DNA of 34,263 nucleotides from CAYVDH01 sp964450355. Its GTDB lineage: Bacteria; Bacteroidota; Bacteroidia; NS11-12g; UBA955. Within the stretch, counting starts at the first letter, position 1; every line of letters starts with the position of its first letter. Both the position numbers and the translations under genes were made by a program. The notes beneath the pieces were generated by a model. The model searched no databases. It had not been told where the DNA came from and saw only the letters and a list, made by a program, of their open reading frames with translations. The stretch lies in the NCBI GenBank assembly GCA_964450355.1, contig CAYVDH010000015.1, positions 1 to 34,263 on the forward strand, read 5' to 3'. Shown here in pieces: positions 24,345 through 32,697 of the stretch.

Positions 24345-27300
24345 ATGAAAATTTTAAAATTTTTCCTAACTTTTAGTTTATTCGTTTTATTCTCATTTAA
24401 TCTTCATAGCCAATACAATTCAAAACAAAAGGGGTTGTTATGGGAAATTACTGGTAATGGGTTGAAAAAACCTAGTTATGTTTATGGCACCATGCATATC
24501 AGTAGAAAATTGGCTTTTCACTTAGGTGATTCTTTTTACTTGTCTTTATTAAAATGCGATGTAGTAGCACTTGAACAAAGTTTAGATAGTGTAATTCACC
24601 GTTGGATCAGCGAAGATGAAGAAGAAAAACCAGAGGATAAAGATAAAGTGTATAGCAGAAGTACCAACAGCTATTTGAATTTAAAAGATTTTGTTGTTAA
24701 TAGTTTTGACAAAGAACTTATTGAAAGAAAATTAAGTGCTGAAGTAAGGGAGGTAAATTATTTGCTTAAAAGAGGTAGTGATAATGATTTTGAAGAAGAT
24801 GCTTGGTTGGATTTGTACATTTATCAACTAGGGAAAAAAACTGGAAAAGCTTTGACAGGTGTAGAGGGATATGAAGAGAGCCGATTGTTGGTTGAAAAAT
24901 CTAGAAAAGAGCCAGAAGAAAACAAAGAAAAAAATAAAAAACTAAAATATTACAGCTACAAAATGAGAGAACAAGTAGCTGAAGCTTATCGCAAAGGAAA
25001 TCTTTACATGATTGATTCCATAGATAAATTAACAGAAAGTGAACATTTCAGAGAATACATGTTATACAAGCGCAATGCAAACATGGTTCGAAGAATGGAT
25101 TCCATCATGCAATTAGGCAAAGCCTTGTTCACAGGTGTAGGTTGTGCTCACTTACCTAATCAAAAAGGAGTGCTTCAAATGTTAGTGGATAAAGGTTATA
25201 AAATTAGACCAGTTCAAAGCATAGCCAATGAGAAAAGTAAATTAGCGCAAAAGTATGAAGACATGAAATACAAGCATGAATACACAACCACCGTTAGTGA
25301 AGATGGTGTCATCACCGCAAATTTACCAATGCGTTTAACAAAAGTAAGAAATTATAGTTCATACTCATCGTATTTATGCCCCGATTTAGCCAATGGATAC
25401 TATTACCAAATTGAAAAAATTTCGTGTAATTCTGCTTTTTCAGATAAGTCTCAAAACGACATATTGCTCGATATTGATACCATGATATTTGAAAATATCC
25501 CTGGTGAAATCAAAACGAAAAAAGAAATAAAAAGCAATGGATTTCCAGGGTTTGATATAGTTACTGAATTGAAAACAGGGGATTTAAACAGGTTTCAAAT
25601 CTTAGTTTCTCCATTCAATGTGTACATAATAAGGATGTCTGCAAAAGAAAAATTTGCTACAGGTTCAGAGTCTGATAATTTCTTTAAATCTTTAAAAATT
25701 AATGAAAATGTGGCATCTTCATGGCATAATGTCTCATCAGAAGACAGTGTGTTTTCAATTCAATTGCCAATTGATAAAAAAGTAACAAAATTGGAACAAC
25801 GCTCCAAAATTGATCCTTCATTTGAGCATGTAGTTTATGATAACAATTCAGGAAATACTTACTTAATTAAGCAAGAAGATTTATTGAATGACAATTATTT
25901 GGAAGAAGATACATTTGAATTGACTGTCATGGCTCAAAGTTTTGCTAAAACAGACAACTACAAAATCAATTCAAAAAGAAATCACATCATACAAGGCTAT
26001 AATGCAAGTGATGTTGTGTTTGAAAGTAAAAACAAAGAAAAAATGTATGGACGATTTGTTATTTGTGGCACTCGTTATATTTTGTTTTTATCCAAACCTA
26101 AAAAATCAGGTTCATTTGATGATGAATTTTTCAAATCAATAAAATTCAATGGTAAACCAACCTATCAATATTTTGAATACAAGGATACCAATTCGTATTT
26201 TAAAGTTAAAACTCCTACTAATCCTTTGTTGGTAAAGAAAAACAAATACGAATACAGTTATTTTTATGATTATAATAACGAAGACGAAGAGGATGATAAG
26301 CCAAGTAAATACAAAGAAGAAAGAGAATCAATGTATTTTAAAATTCCTAATAGCAATGAGTTAATAGAAGTATATACATACAAAAAACCATATTACAGTT
26401 GGGAAACAAGCATCAATAATAATTACAACGATTCAACAGAACTGAATTACAAAGTTAGAAAATACAGAAAAACAAAAAACAATTCTGTATATGTCCATTA
26501 CATCATTTCTGACACTAACACGAATAGACAAGTAAGAATAATGAGAGTAAGTAAAGGATTGTTTAATTACAATGTCATTGCTTTTGTTGATACTGTCTCT
26601 GGAAATCCTTCAGCAATCAATGAGTTTATGAATTCATTTGATGTTTCGGATACTTTAGTTCCTGACTATGATTCATTGAGTTCTTCACAAAGATTCTTTA
26701 AAGAATTTGCTTCATCAGATAGCATTCAAAGAAAACAATCCATAAAAAGTTTCTATAATGTTAATTTTACTAAAAAAGACATCAAAGACATGATGAATGT
26801 CATTGATACAGTGAACAACAAAAGCAAAGGCGCTAAAATTAGATCAGGCATGATTTCAAGACTTGGATACATTGATAGCATGGACAATGTCATTGTTCCG
26901 TATTTAAGCAAATTGTATAAACGATTTGAAGATACTGCCTATTTACAAATACAGATTTTGCAAGCACTTGCTAATCAAAAATCGGATGTTAGTTACAAAT
27001 CCATAAAACAAATCATTTCAACAGACATTCCAATTTCAGACCAAAGCTATGAAATGGAGAATTTGTTTGATTATTTTGATACTTTAAAATTGACAAAAAC
27101 ACTATTGCCAGAATTGATAGAGTTGTCAAGTTTACAAGATTTTAGAGAAAATGCATACTCAACAATTGCTAAAATGAAAGACAGTTCAATCATTAGTACA
27201 GCCGATTATTCATCCATACACAACAGGTTGATTACCGAAGCAAGGGTTGCTTACAAGAAAAAAATAGCATCAGTAATTAAAGAAGAAGACGATTACAGTT

Positions 27301-28037
27301 CTTATGGTGAATACAGGCATTACAATAGATACAATTATTACAATTATGGGGATTATGATTATGAATCGTCTGAATACAGTGATGAATTTAGTAATTTAAT
27401 GAAATTAACTTTGCCATTAAGAACTACAAATACAACCATGCAAAGTTTAGTAGATAAAATTTTAAAAATCACAGACAACAATTTAAGATTAAAAATTTTG
27501 CCAGCTTTGTTAAAAGAAAAAATACATTTTCATGATTCAGTTTATGAAACTTTAGCTAAAGATGTAAAAACTAGAACTAAGTTTTATAAAATCATGGACA
27601 ATGGGAATTCATTGGATAAGTTTCCAAAAAAATACAAAAGTCAAAACGAAATGATCATGGCTGAAATCAAAAAGAACAGCAGTGAATACAATGTCATGGA
27701 CACAGTCATTAAAGTAGGAGAAAAAATAATAAAACAAGGTAAAAACTCATACCGTATGTACATTTATAAATACAAATATGAAGAAGATGATGAATTTACT
27801 TTGTATTTTTCTTCAGCAATGCCATTGGATACTAACAAAATTAACAGTAACAAAGATGACTTAGCCTTTTATTCAAAAACATATAGCATCACTGAAAAAA
27901 GAAATGAAGAAGAAATTATAAGCGATCATTTGTTTAAATTGTACATGAGTTATGTAAGAAAAAGAAATGGTGGATACACTCACGATTACTACTCTTACTC
28001 CAATTATGGTGATTACGATTATTATGACGAATATTAA
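24345..28037 (+). CDS. Giant TraB/GumN family protein with three tandem C-terminal modules
   Basis: A 1,230-residue exported protein. The ATG at 24345 is chosen because a signal peptide starts there (MKILKFFLTFSLFVLFSF, ending HSQ); an in-frame ATG at 24264 would prepend 27 polar residues. Residues of about 30-310 are a TraB/GumN (TIKI-like) domain with the GTMH motif (YVYGTMHIS), a VALEQS segment and the closing GVGCAHLPNQKGV. Then come three modules of about 148 residues starting near 319, 466 and 615; each opens with a short strand and Leu/Thr-Pro (TANLPM, SIQLPI, KVKTPT) and closes with a Phe-rich element (NFFKSLKIN, EFFKSIKFN, EFMNSFDVS). A helical region follows (about 780-1200), interrupted and ended by Tyr/Asp-rich stretches. 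TraB domains include metalloproteases; the substrate here is unknown. Confidence 0.87.
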   Translation: MKILKFFLTFSLFVLFSFNLHSQYNSKQKGLLWEITGNGLKKPSYVYGTMHISRKLAFHLGDSFYLSLLKCDVVALEQSLDSVIHRWISEDEEEKPEDKDKVYSRSTNSYLNLKDFVVNSFDKELIERKLSAEVREVNYLLKRGSDNDFEEDAWLDLYIYQLGKKTGKALTGVEGYEESRLLVEKSRKEPEENKEKNKKLKYYSYKMREQVAEAYRKGNLYMIDSIDKLTESEHFREYMLYKRNANMVRRMDSIMQLGKALFTGVGCAHLPNQKGVLQMLVDKGYKIRPVQSIANEKSKLAQKYEDMKYKHEYTTTVSEDGVITANLPMRLTKVRNYSSYSSYLCPDLANGYYYQIEKISCNSAFSDKSQNDILLDIDTMIFENIPGEIKTKKEIKSNGFPGFDIVTELKTGDLNRFQILVSPFNVYIIRMSAKEKFATGSESDNFFKSLKINENVASSWHNVSSEDSVFSIQLPIDKKVTKLEQRSKIDPSFEHVVYDNNSGNTYLIKQEDLLNDNYLEEDTFELTVMAQSFAKTDNYKINSKRNHIIQGYNASDVVFESKNKEKMYGRFVICGTRYILFLSKPKKSGSFDDEFFKSIKFNGKPTYQYFEYKDTNSYFKVKTPTNPLLVKKNKYEYSYFYDYNNEDEEDDKPSKYKEERESMYFKIPNSNELIEVYTYKKPYYSWETSINNNYNDSTELNYKVRKYRKTKNNSVYVHYIISDTNTNRQVRIMRVSKGLFNYNVIAFVDTVSGNPSAINEFMNSFDVSDTLVPDYDSLSSSQRFFKEFASSDSIQRKQSIKSFYNVNFTKKDIKDMMNVIDTVNNKSKGAKIRSGMISRLGYIDSMDNVIVPYLSKLYKRFEDTAYLQIQILQALANQKSDVSYKSIKQIISTDIPISDQSYEMENLFDYFDTLKLTKTLLPELIELSSLQDFRENAYSTIAKMKDSSIISTADYSSIHNRLITEARVAYKKKIASVIKEEDDYSSYGEYRHYNRYNYYNYGDYDYESSEYSDEFSNLMKLTLPLRTTNTTMQSLVDKILKITDNNLRLKILPALLKEKIHFHDSVYETLAKDVKTRTKFYKIMDNGNSLDKFPKKYKSQNEMIMAEIKKNSSEYNVMDTVIKVGEKIIKQGKNSYRMYIYKYKYEEDDEFTLYFSSAMPLDTNKINSNKDDLAFYSKTYSITEKRNEEEIISDHLFKLYMSYVRKRNGGYTHDYYSYSNYGDYDYYDEY

Positions 28038-28074
28038 CTTTAAGTAAAATAGTAATTTCTTGAATTTTTATGCC

Positions 28075-28082
28075 TACCTTTG
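28075..28082 (+). promoter_or_regulatory. -7 promoter box for typA
   Basis: TACCTTTG, exact to consensus, 30 bases before the typA ATG at 28113. The eleven bases TACCTTTGCAG are identical to those at the -7 box of the lipoprotein gene at 29981. Confidence 0.6.
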
Positions 28083-28112
28083 CAGCCCTTTAAAAAAAGG
28101 ACTAAAAAAAGT

Positions 28113-29921
28113 ATGCAACTTATCAGAAACATAGCTATTATAGCTCACGTTGACCATGGAAAAACAACCTTAGTTGATAAAATATTACACCATTGTAATT
28201 TGTTTAGAGAAAATCAAGAGAGTGGTGAATTGATATTAGATAACAATGATTTAGAAAGAGAAAGAGGGATTACAATCTTTTCAAAAAACGTATCTGTTCA
28301 ATACAAAGGAATAAAAATTAACATCATTGACACTCCTGGACACGCTGATTTTGGAGGAGAAGTGGAAAGGGTATTGAAAATGGCAGATGGTGTATTGTTG
28401 TTAGTAGATGCTTTTGAAGGTCCTATGCCTCAAACTCGCTTTGTGTTGCAAAAAGCATTGCAAATTGGTTTAAAACCAATTTTAGTAATTAACAAGGTAG
28501 ATAAAGAAAATTGCAGACCAGATGAAGTGCATGAAGCAGTATTTGATTTGTTCTTTAATTTAGATGCTAATGAAGAACAATTGAGTTTCCCAACAATATA
28601 CGGTAGCAGTAAGCAAGGTTGGATGAGTACAGATTACAAAGTAAAAACCAATGACATTTCAGCTTTATTGGATTGTGTGTTGGAATACGTGCCAGCTCCA
28701 ATTGAAAACGATGGAACTTTACAAATGCAAATTACTTCGTTGGACTATAGCAATTATTTAGGAAGAATCGCAGTAGGCAAAATTCACAGAGGTACTATCA
28801 AAGAGAATCAGCCTGTAACCCTTGTTAAAAACAATGGAGAATTAGCTAAAATGAGAGTGAAAGAATTGTACACTTTCGAAGGTTTAGGCAAAAAAAAGGT
28901 AGATAGGTTAGTGAATGGAGATATTTGTGCTGTTGTAGGAATTGATAATTTTTCTATTGGAGATGTGATAGCCGATTACGAAAATCCTGAAGGGATGGGT
29001 AAAATCCTAATAGATGAACCAACCATGAGCATGGTGTTTACTATCAATAATTCTCCATTTTTTGGTAAAGAAGGTAAGTTTGTAACTTCAAGGCATTTGA
29101 GAGAACGATTGCTAAAAGAAACAGAAAAAAATTTAGCACTAAAAATAGAAGATACTGAGAGCCCAGATAGCATGTTGGTGTATGGTAGAGGAGTATTGCA
29201 TTTGTCAATATTAATAGAAACCATGCGCAGAGAAGGGTATGAATTACAAGTAGGTATGCCTAGAGTAATCATTAAAGAGATAAACGGAGAAAAATGTGAA
29301 CCGATTGAAAATTTAGTAGTTGATGTTCCTGAAGAATTTGCAGGTAAAGTCATTGAACTAGCTACTCAAAGGAAAGGTGAATTATTGATTATGCAACCAA
29401 AGGGTGATATGCAACATTTGGAATTCAAAATTCCAGCTCGAGGTTTGATGGGATTAAGAAGCACCATGCTTACGGCAACTCAAGGTGAAGCTATAATGGC
29501 GCACAGATTTGTAGATTATGAACCATGGAAGGGTGAAATTCAAGGAAGAGTAAATGGCTCGTTAGTTAGCATGGAGACAGGTACAAGTACTGCATATTCA
29601 ATTGATAAAATGCAAGACAGAGGTGTATTTTTTGTTGATCCAGGCGAAGAAATATACGAAGGTCAGGTAGTAGGAGAGAACAACAGGCAAGATGACATGG
29701 TATTGAACTTAGTTAGAGCTAAGCAATTGACAAATTTCAGAGCAGCTGGCAAAGACGACAGTGCTAAAATGCCGCCTAAAATTCAGTTTTCGTTGGAAGA
29801 AGCTTTGGAATACATTCAAAAAGATGAATACGTGGAATTAACTCCTAAATCATTAAGAATAAGGAAAATATACTTAAAGCAACACGAAAGAGAAAGAAAT
29901 TCAAAACAATTGATGTCGTAA
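28113..29921 (+). CDS. typA: Translational GTPase TypA/BipA
   Basis: A 602-residue ribosome-associated GTPase that helps 50S subunit assembly and growth under stress. The GTPase domain carries AHVDHGKT (G1, residues 11-18), RERGIT (G2 region), DTPGHADFGGE (G3) and NKVDK (G4). EF-G-like domains II, III and V follow, with the TypA-specific C-terminal domain at the end (RGVFFVDPGEEIYEGQVVGE, DDMVLNLVRAKQLTNFRAAGKD). Length is normal for the family. The ATG at 28113 gives the standard start; an in-frame TTG at 28080 lies in the promoter -7 box and is rejected. Confidence 0.97.
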   Translation: MQLIRNIAIIAHVDHGKTTLVDKILHHCNLFRENQESGELILDNNDLERERGITIFSKNVSVQYKGIKINIIDTPGHADFGGEVERVLKMADGVLLLVDAFEGPMPQTRFVLQKALQIGLKPILVINKVDKENCRPDEVHEAVFDLFFNLDANEEQLSFPTIYGSSKQGWMSTDYKVKTNDISALLDCVLEYVPAPIENDGTLQMQITSLDYSNYLGRIAVGKIHRGTIKENQPVTLVKNNGELAKMRVKELYTFEGLGKKKVDRLVNGDICAVVGIDNFSIGDVIADYENPEGMGKILIDEPTMSMVFTINNSPFFGKEGKFVTSRHLRERLLKETEKNLALKIEDTESPDSMLVYGRGVLHLSILIETMRREGYELQVGMPRVIIKEINGEKCEPIENLVVDVPEEFAGKVIELATQRKGELLIMQPKGDMQHLEFKIPARGLMGLRSTMLTATQGEAIMAHRFVDYEPWKGEIQGRVNGSLVSMETGTSTAYSIDKMQDRGVFFVDPGEEIYEGQVVGENNRQDDMVLNLVRAKQLTNFRAAGKDDSAKMPPKIQFSLEEALEYIQKDEYVELTPKSLRIRKIYLKQHERERNSKQLMS

Positions 29922-29959
29922 ATTGTAAACAGTCTGTGGATATTATTTAAATATACTCA

Positions 29960-29988
29960 TTGAAAATAGAAATATTGGTTTACCTTTG
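29960..29988 (+). promoter_or_regulatory. Promoter of the small lipoprotein gene
   Basis: TTG at 29960-29962 and TACCTTTG at 29981-29988 with an 18-base spacer, the best complete match to the Bacteroidota consensus in the window. The ATG follows 29 bases later at 30018. Confidence 0.7.
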
Positions 29989-30017
29989 CAGAAATCAAAT
30001 TTAAATTATAATAAAAA

Positions 30018-30257
30018 ATGAAAAAATTATTCTTATTCGCTTTTGTTGCTGTTGCTTTAGTTGCTTGCAACAATTCTGCTACACCAACTGATGAAGCAAA
30101 AAAAGATTCAACTGCAACTTCTGCAACTCCTGAGTCTACAACTCCACCTACAACTGAGCCAACAGCTACAACTCCTACTACTACTCCAGAAGGAACAGCT
30201 CCAGCTCCTACAGAAGGAACTGCTCCAGCTCCAACTGAAGAGAACAAAGCTCACTAA
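30018..30257 (+). CDS. Small Pro/Thr-rich lipoprotein
   Basis: A 79-residue lipoprotein. The signal peptide MKKLFLFAFVAVALVAC ends in a clear lipobox (Cys17). The mature part is low-complexity, made largely of Thr, Pro, Ala, Glu and Ser, and includes a duplicated EGTAPAPT unit (residues 58-73). Such small lipoproteins are common and abundant in Bacteroidota; no function is known. It has a strong promoter and a strong terminator, so it is a monocistronic unit and probably well expressed. Confidence 0.85.
   Translation: MKKLFLFAFVAVALVACNNSATPTDEAKKDSTATSATPESTTPPTTEPTATTPTTTPEGTAPAPTEGTAPAPTEENKAH
30189..30236 (+). repeat. Two 24-base direct repeats in the lipoprotein gene
   Basis: Units at 30189-30212 and 30213-30236 encode EGTAPAPT twice and differ at only two third-codon positions. 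Copy number could vary between strains by slippage, in frame. Confidence 0.75.
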
Positions 30258-30275
30258 TCAATTAAAATATTCGAT

Positions 30276-30310
30276 AAAAAAGGCGGTTAATTTTTTAGCC
30301 GCCTTTTTTT
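30276..30310 (+). terminator. Intrinsic terminator after the small lipoprotein gene
   Basis: Stem AAGGCGG with CCGCCTT, extended by flanking A and T runs, around a 12-base loop (30287-30298), with seven T residues at 30304-30310. It is the most GC-rich stem in the window. Confidence 0.9.
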
Positions 30311-30326
30311 ATTCCTTTTTTTATTA

Positions 30327-30334
30327 TACTTTTG
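30327..30334 (+). promoter_or_regulatory. -7 promoter box of the T9SS mini-protein gene
   Basis: TACTTTTG, an exact TAnnTTTG match, ending only four bases before the ATG at 30339. The start of transcription would fall at or next to the start codon, as in a leaderless mRNA. Confidence 0.5.
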
Positions 30335-30338
30335 TAAC

Positions 30339-30683
30339 ATGGTAAAATTCTACTCTATTCTATTGAGCATATTTTTTACTGTCGCCACCCTAAGCGCAGC
30401 ACCAGAGGCTACACCTTTTTCTTACAAGTTGTACCCTAATCCTATGAGTGGTAATTCACTTCAAGTAACTTTTGATGTGACATACAAAGCAGGTACAAAT
30501 TACAAATTCACAATCTCTAATGTGATTGGTCAATCTGTATTCACATACGTTCCTACAGAACTTGAAATTAAATCTGGTCAATTTACAATCATATTAGAAG
30601 ACATTAAATTAGATAAAGGAATTTATTTAACTAAATTTTCTAATGGAGAACAAAGCTCCATGCAAAAACTTGTTGTTCGATAG
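30339..30683 (+). CDS. Secreted protein consisting almost only of a T9SS type A sorting domain
   Basis: A 114-residue protein with a signal peptide (about residues 1-20, ending LSA) and then, after some ten residues, a type A C-terminal sorting domain for the type IX secretion system: YPNPMSGN at 32-39, FTISNVIGQSV in the middle, and the closing LDKGIYLTKFSNGEQSSMQKLVV. Normally this domain of about 80 residues follows a large cargo and is removed on export across the outer membrane. Here there is essentially no cargo. It may be a small periplasmic or surface protein reusing the fold, or a remnant. It begins a transcript with S4 and acetyltransferase genes (8-base gap to the first). Confidence 0.8.
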   Translation: MVKFYSILLSIFFTVATLSAAPEATPFSYKLYPNPMSGNSLQVTFDVTYKAGTNYKFTISNVIGQSVFTYVPTELEIKSGQFTIILEDIKLDKGIYLTKFSNGEQSSMQKLVVR

Positions 30684-30691
30684 TTCACTTC

Positions 30692-30907
30692 ATGGCTAAA
30701 GAACTGTCTTTTACTCTTACCAAACCATTTATCCCTTTAATACAATTACTTAAGTTTTTAAATGTAGCTGAGTCAGGTGCTCATGCCTCTGAATTAGTAA
30801 CTTCTTCTAATGTGTTGTGCAATGGGAATATTGAACTACGAAAAAGATACAAGGTAATTAAGGGTGATGTAATAGAATCTCAAGGGTTTAAAATCATTGT
30901 TCAATAA
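30692..30907 (+). CDS. S4 domain RNA-binding protein (YbcJ-like)
   Basis: A 71-residue cytoplasmic protein made of one S4 RNA-binding domain: IPLIQLLKFLNVAESGAHA, LVTSSNVLCNGNIELRKRYKVIKGDVIE. The order helix, helix, beta loop with NGxxExRxxxxIxxGD is that of the YbcJ/YaaA group of small S4 proteins. The start is eight bases after the T9SS mini-protein stop. The stop and the next ATG share one base (TAATG), indicating translational coupling with the acetyltransferase. Confidence 0.87.
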   Translation: MAKELSFTLTKPFIPLIQLLKFLNVAESGAHASELVTSSNVLCNGNIELRKRYKVIKGDVIESQGFKIIVQ

Positions 30908-31368
30908 TGTCTTCTAATGTCAATATAAGAATTGCAAACCAAAATGATGTTGAAGATATTTTGGCTTTAATAAAAGAACTAGCCATTTTCGAACAAGCAG
31001 AATCAAGCGTAATTAATACAAAAGAGCAACTTTTAATTGATGGTTTTTCTAATAATCCAGTATTCACATGTTTTGTTGCCCAACATGACAACAAAATCAT
31101 AGGCATAGCCTTATGTTATGTTAGATACTCCACTTGGCAGGGAAAATGCTTGTTTCTAGAAGATTTAATAGTGACTTCAAGCTATAGAGGAAAAGGGATA
31201 GGTTCCATGTTGTTTAACGCTTGTCTAGATTATTCAAAATCAATTGGATATTACAAAATGCAATGGCAAGTTCTTGATTGGAATGTTAAAGCCATTGATT
31301 TTTATGAAAAACTTGGCGCTCTTACTGATAAAGAGTGGTGGAATATGTCAATTAAGACAGTAGAATAA
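30907..31368 (+). CDS. GNAT acetyltransferase similar to spermidine/spermine N1-acetyltransferase
   Basis: A 153-residue cytoplasmic enzyme of the GNAT fold that would transfer acetyl from acetyl-CoA to an amine. The acetyl-CoA loop is YRGKGIGSML (RGxGxG type). Other regions track eukaryotic SAT1 by eye: LIKELAIFEQAE near the start, a segment ending in GFSNNPVFTCFVA, YVRYSTWQGKCLFLEDL, and WNVKAIDFYEKLGA with the likely catalytic Tyr. The substrate is inferred as a polyamine or thialysine-like amine, not proven. Its ATG overlaps the S4 stop by one base, and it converges on the DUF3467 gene with a 4-base gap. Confidence 0.9.
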   Translation: MSSNVNIRIANQNDVEDILALIKELAIFEQAESSVINTKEQLLIDGFSNNPVFTCFVAQHDNKIIGIALCYVRYSTWQGKCLFLEDLIVTSSYRGKGIGSMLFNACLDYSKSIGYYKMQWQVLDWNVKAIDFYEKLGALTDKEWWNMSIKTVE

Positions 31369-31372
31369 AAAA

Positions 31373-31702
31373 CTAAGCTTGTCCAGTCATTCCACCAAAG
31401 TTGATAGGGAATCCACCACCGCCATTTCCATTATCGATATCTACTTCTCCAAAATTGGATTCAAATTTTTGCATGTTGTCTCCTAAAGCAAAAAGGAGTC
31501 TTTTAGCGTGCTGAGGAGTCATGATGATTCGACTTTTTACTTTTCCCTTAGGAACACCAGGTAAAATCCTTACAAAATCTATAATAAACTCAGCCTGACT
31601 GTGTGTAATGATGGCTAAATTACTGTATATGCCTTCGGCAATTTCTTCTGTTAATTCAATGTCAATTGGTTGTTCTACAATTTCTTCTTTTTTATTGCTC
31701 AT
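31373..31702 (-). CDS. DUF3467 family protein
   Basis: A 109-residue cytoplasmic protein of the DUF3467 family, common in Bacteroidota and of unknown function. The conserved core is EIAEGIYSNLAIITHSQAEF, then IDFVRILPGVPKGKVKSRI and MTPQHAKRLLFALGDN. The tail is Gly-rich (GNGGGGFPINFGGMTGQA). It reads against the acetyltransferase with four bases between stops, and has its own -7 box. Confidence 0.92.
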   Translation of the reverse strand: MSNKKEEIVEQPIDIELTEEIAEGIYSNLAIITHSQAEFIIDFVRILPGVPKGKVKSRIIMTPQHAKRLLFALGDNMQKFESNFGEVDIDNGNGGGGFPINFGGMTGQA

Positions 31703-31712
31703 AATAGTGATT

Positions 31713-31720
31713 CAAATATA
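31713..31720 (-). promoter_or_regulatory. -7 promoter box for the DUF3467 gene
   Basis: TATATTTG on the minus strand, exact to consensus, ten bases before the ATG at 31702, in the 30-base gap after the tryptophan dioxygenase gene. The leader would be only a few bases. Confidence 0.45.
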
Positions 31721-31732
31721 CAACATTATTTA

Positions 31733-32686
31733 TTATTTTGATACTTCTTTTCTGGCTTCTTCTACCCATTGTTTCCCCCATTCGTTTTTTTCGTCTTCGG
31801 TCCAAATAAAAGGATAAAAGATTCTCTTTTGAAATCGAGGAGGTAAGTATTTTTGCCAGTTAGTTCCACCTGTTGCAGCAATGGTTTCTGGTTCTTGTTG
31901 CAAATACTTTACAGCCGTTTTAAAATGAGCTAAAGGCCAATTTACATTCACATTTAAATCGAATTTTTTCAAAGCATTTTTAATGGAATCGTTCGTTTTA
32001 AAATGTGTTGTATAAATACTTCCAATTGTTTTCAATTCTAAAGACTTTGCAATATGAATTAATTTGTGATCGTAGTGCTCTTCAAATTGTTGCAAGGTAA
32101 AAGTTTTTTTTCCAGTGGAAACTTCAGTAGCTCCATTTTTCCAATAAATAAACGGATACATCGATTCAATATCCGATTTATGATCAAACAAATGCCTTTT
32201 TTCTACATGAACCAAATTCAAAAGTTCAGTAGCAAATAATTCAATGGTGCGGTATTGAGCGCTTTGAAATCCACTAGCTGGTAATAAAGCCATTCTAAAT
32301 GTTAAAAATTGCTCTTTTTCCATGCCTATACTCATGACATCAAATGAATCTGTTAGGTTTTTAAAATACCTATTAATTCTGTTCAATCGCATTTCAAACT
32401 CATTGGCATGTTCAGAGGATTTGATGTTGCTGGTGATTTGTTCACATTCATCCAAAATTAATCGAAAATACAATTCAGTAATTTGATGGTACATAATGAA
32501 AATACGTTCATCAGGTATTTTTGTTTTAGGCTTTTGTAAAGTCAATAAAGTATCAAGATGTATGTATTCCCAATAAGGAACGTAATCGCTTACTAATAAT
32601 CCTTCGAGGTAAGAACTCAAATCTTGACCTGTTTGTTCATATTTTTTACTTAAAGAATCTACTAGATTATTAATTTTATTGTCCAT
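31733..32686 (-). CDS. kynA: Tryptophan 2,3-dioxygenase
   Basis: A 317-residue haem enzyme that opens the indole ring of tryptophan to N-formylkynurenine in the cytoplasm, the first step of the kynurenine pathway. Family signatures are FIMYHQITELYFRLILDE (the His/Glu helix near the active site), FRMALLPASGFQSAQYRTIE, and the C-terminal AATGGTNWQKYL. The proximal haem ligand is probably His254 in LAHFKTAVKYL. It lies 11 bases behind rfbC and is probably co-transcribed, but no other kynurenine-pathway gene is in the window. Confidence 0.93.
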   Translation of the reverse strand: MDNKINNLVDSLSKKYEQTGQDLSSYLEGLLVSDYVPYWEYIHLDTLLTLQKPKTKIPDERIFIMYHQITELYFRLILDECEQITSNIKSSEHANEFEMRLNRINRYFKNLTDSFDVMSIGMEKEQFLTFRMALLPASGFQSAQYRTIELFATELLNLVHVEKRHLFDHKSDIESMYPFIYWKNGATEVSTGKKTFTLQQFEEHYDHKLIHIAKSLELKTIGSIYTTHFKTNDSIKNALKKFDLNVNVNWPLAHFKTAVKYLQQEPETIAATGGTNWQKYLPPRFQKRIFYPFIWTEDEKNEWGKQWVEEARKEVSK

Positions 32687-32697
32687 TGTTTTTGAAA

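Noticed and set aside
4764..28112. In-frame TTG starts upstream of the L,D-transpeptidase (4764), MlaD-like (5444) and typA (28080) genes
   Set aside because: Each adds polar or atypical residues before the family start; those at 5444 and 28080 lie upstream of or within the -7 promoter box.
29957..30345. Val/Gly-rich (minus) and Leu/Gln-rich (plus) ORFs over the small lipoprotein gene
   Set aside because: They are out-of-frame readings of the Pro/Thr repeat codons; the lipoprotein frame has a lipobox, promoter and terminator.
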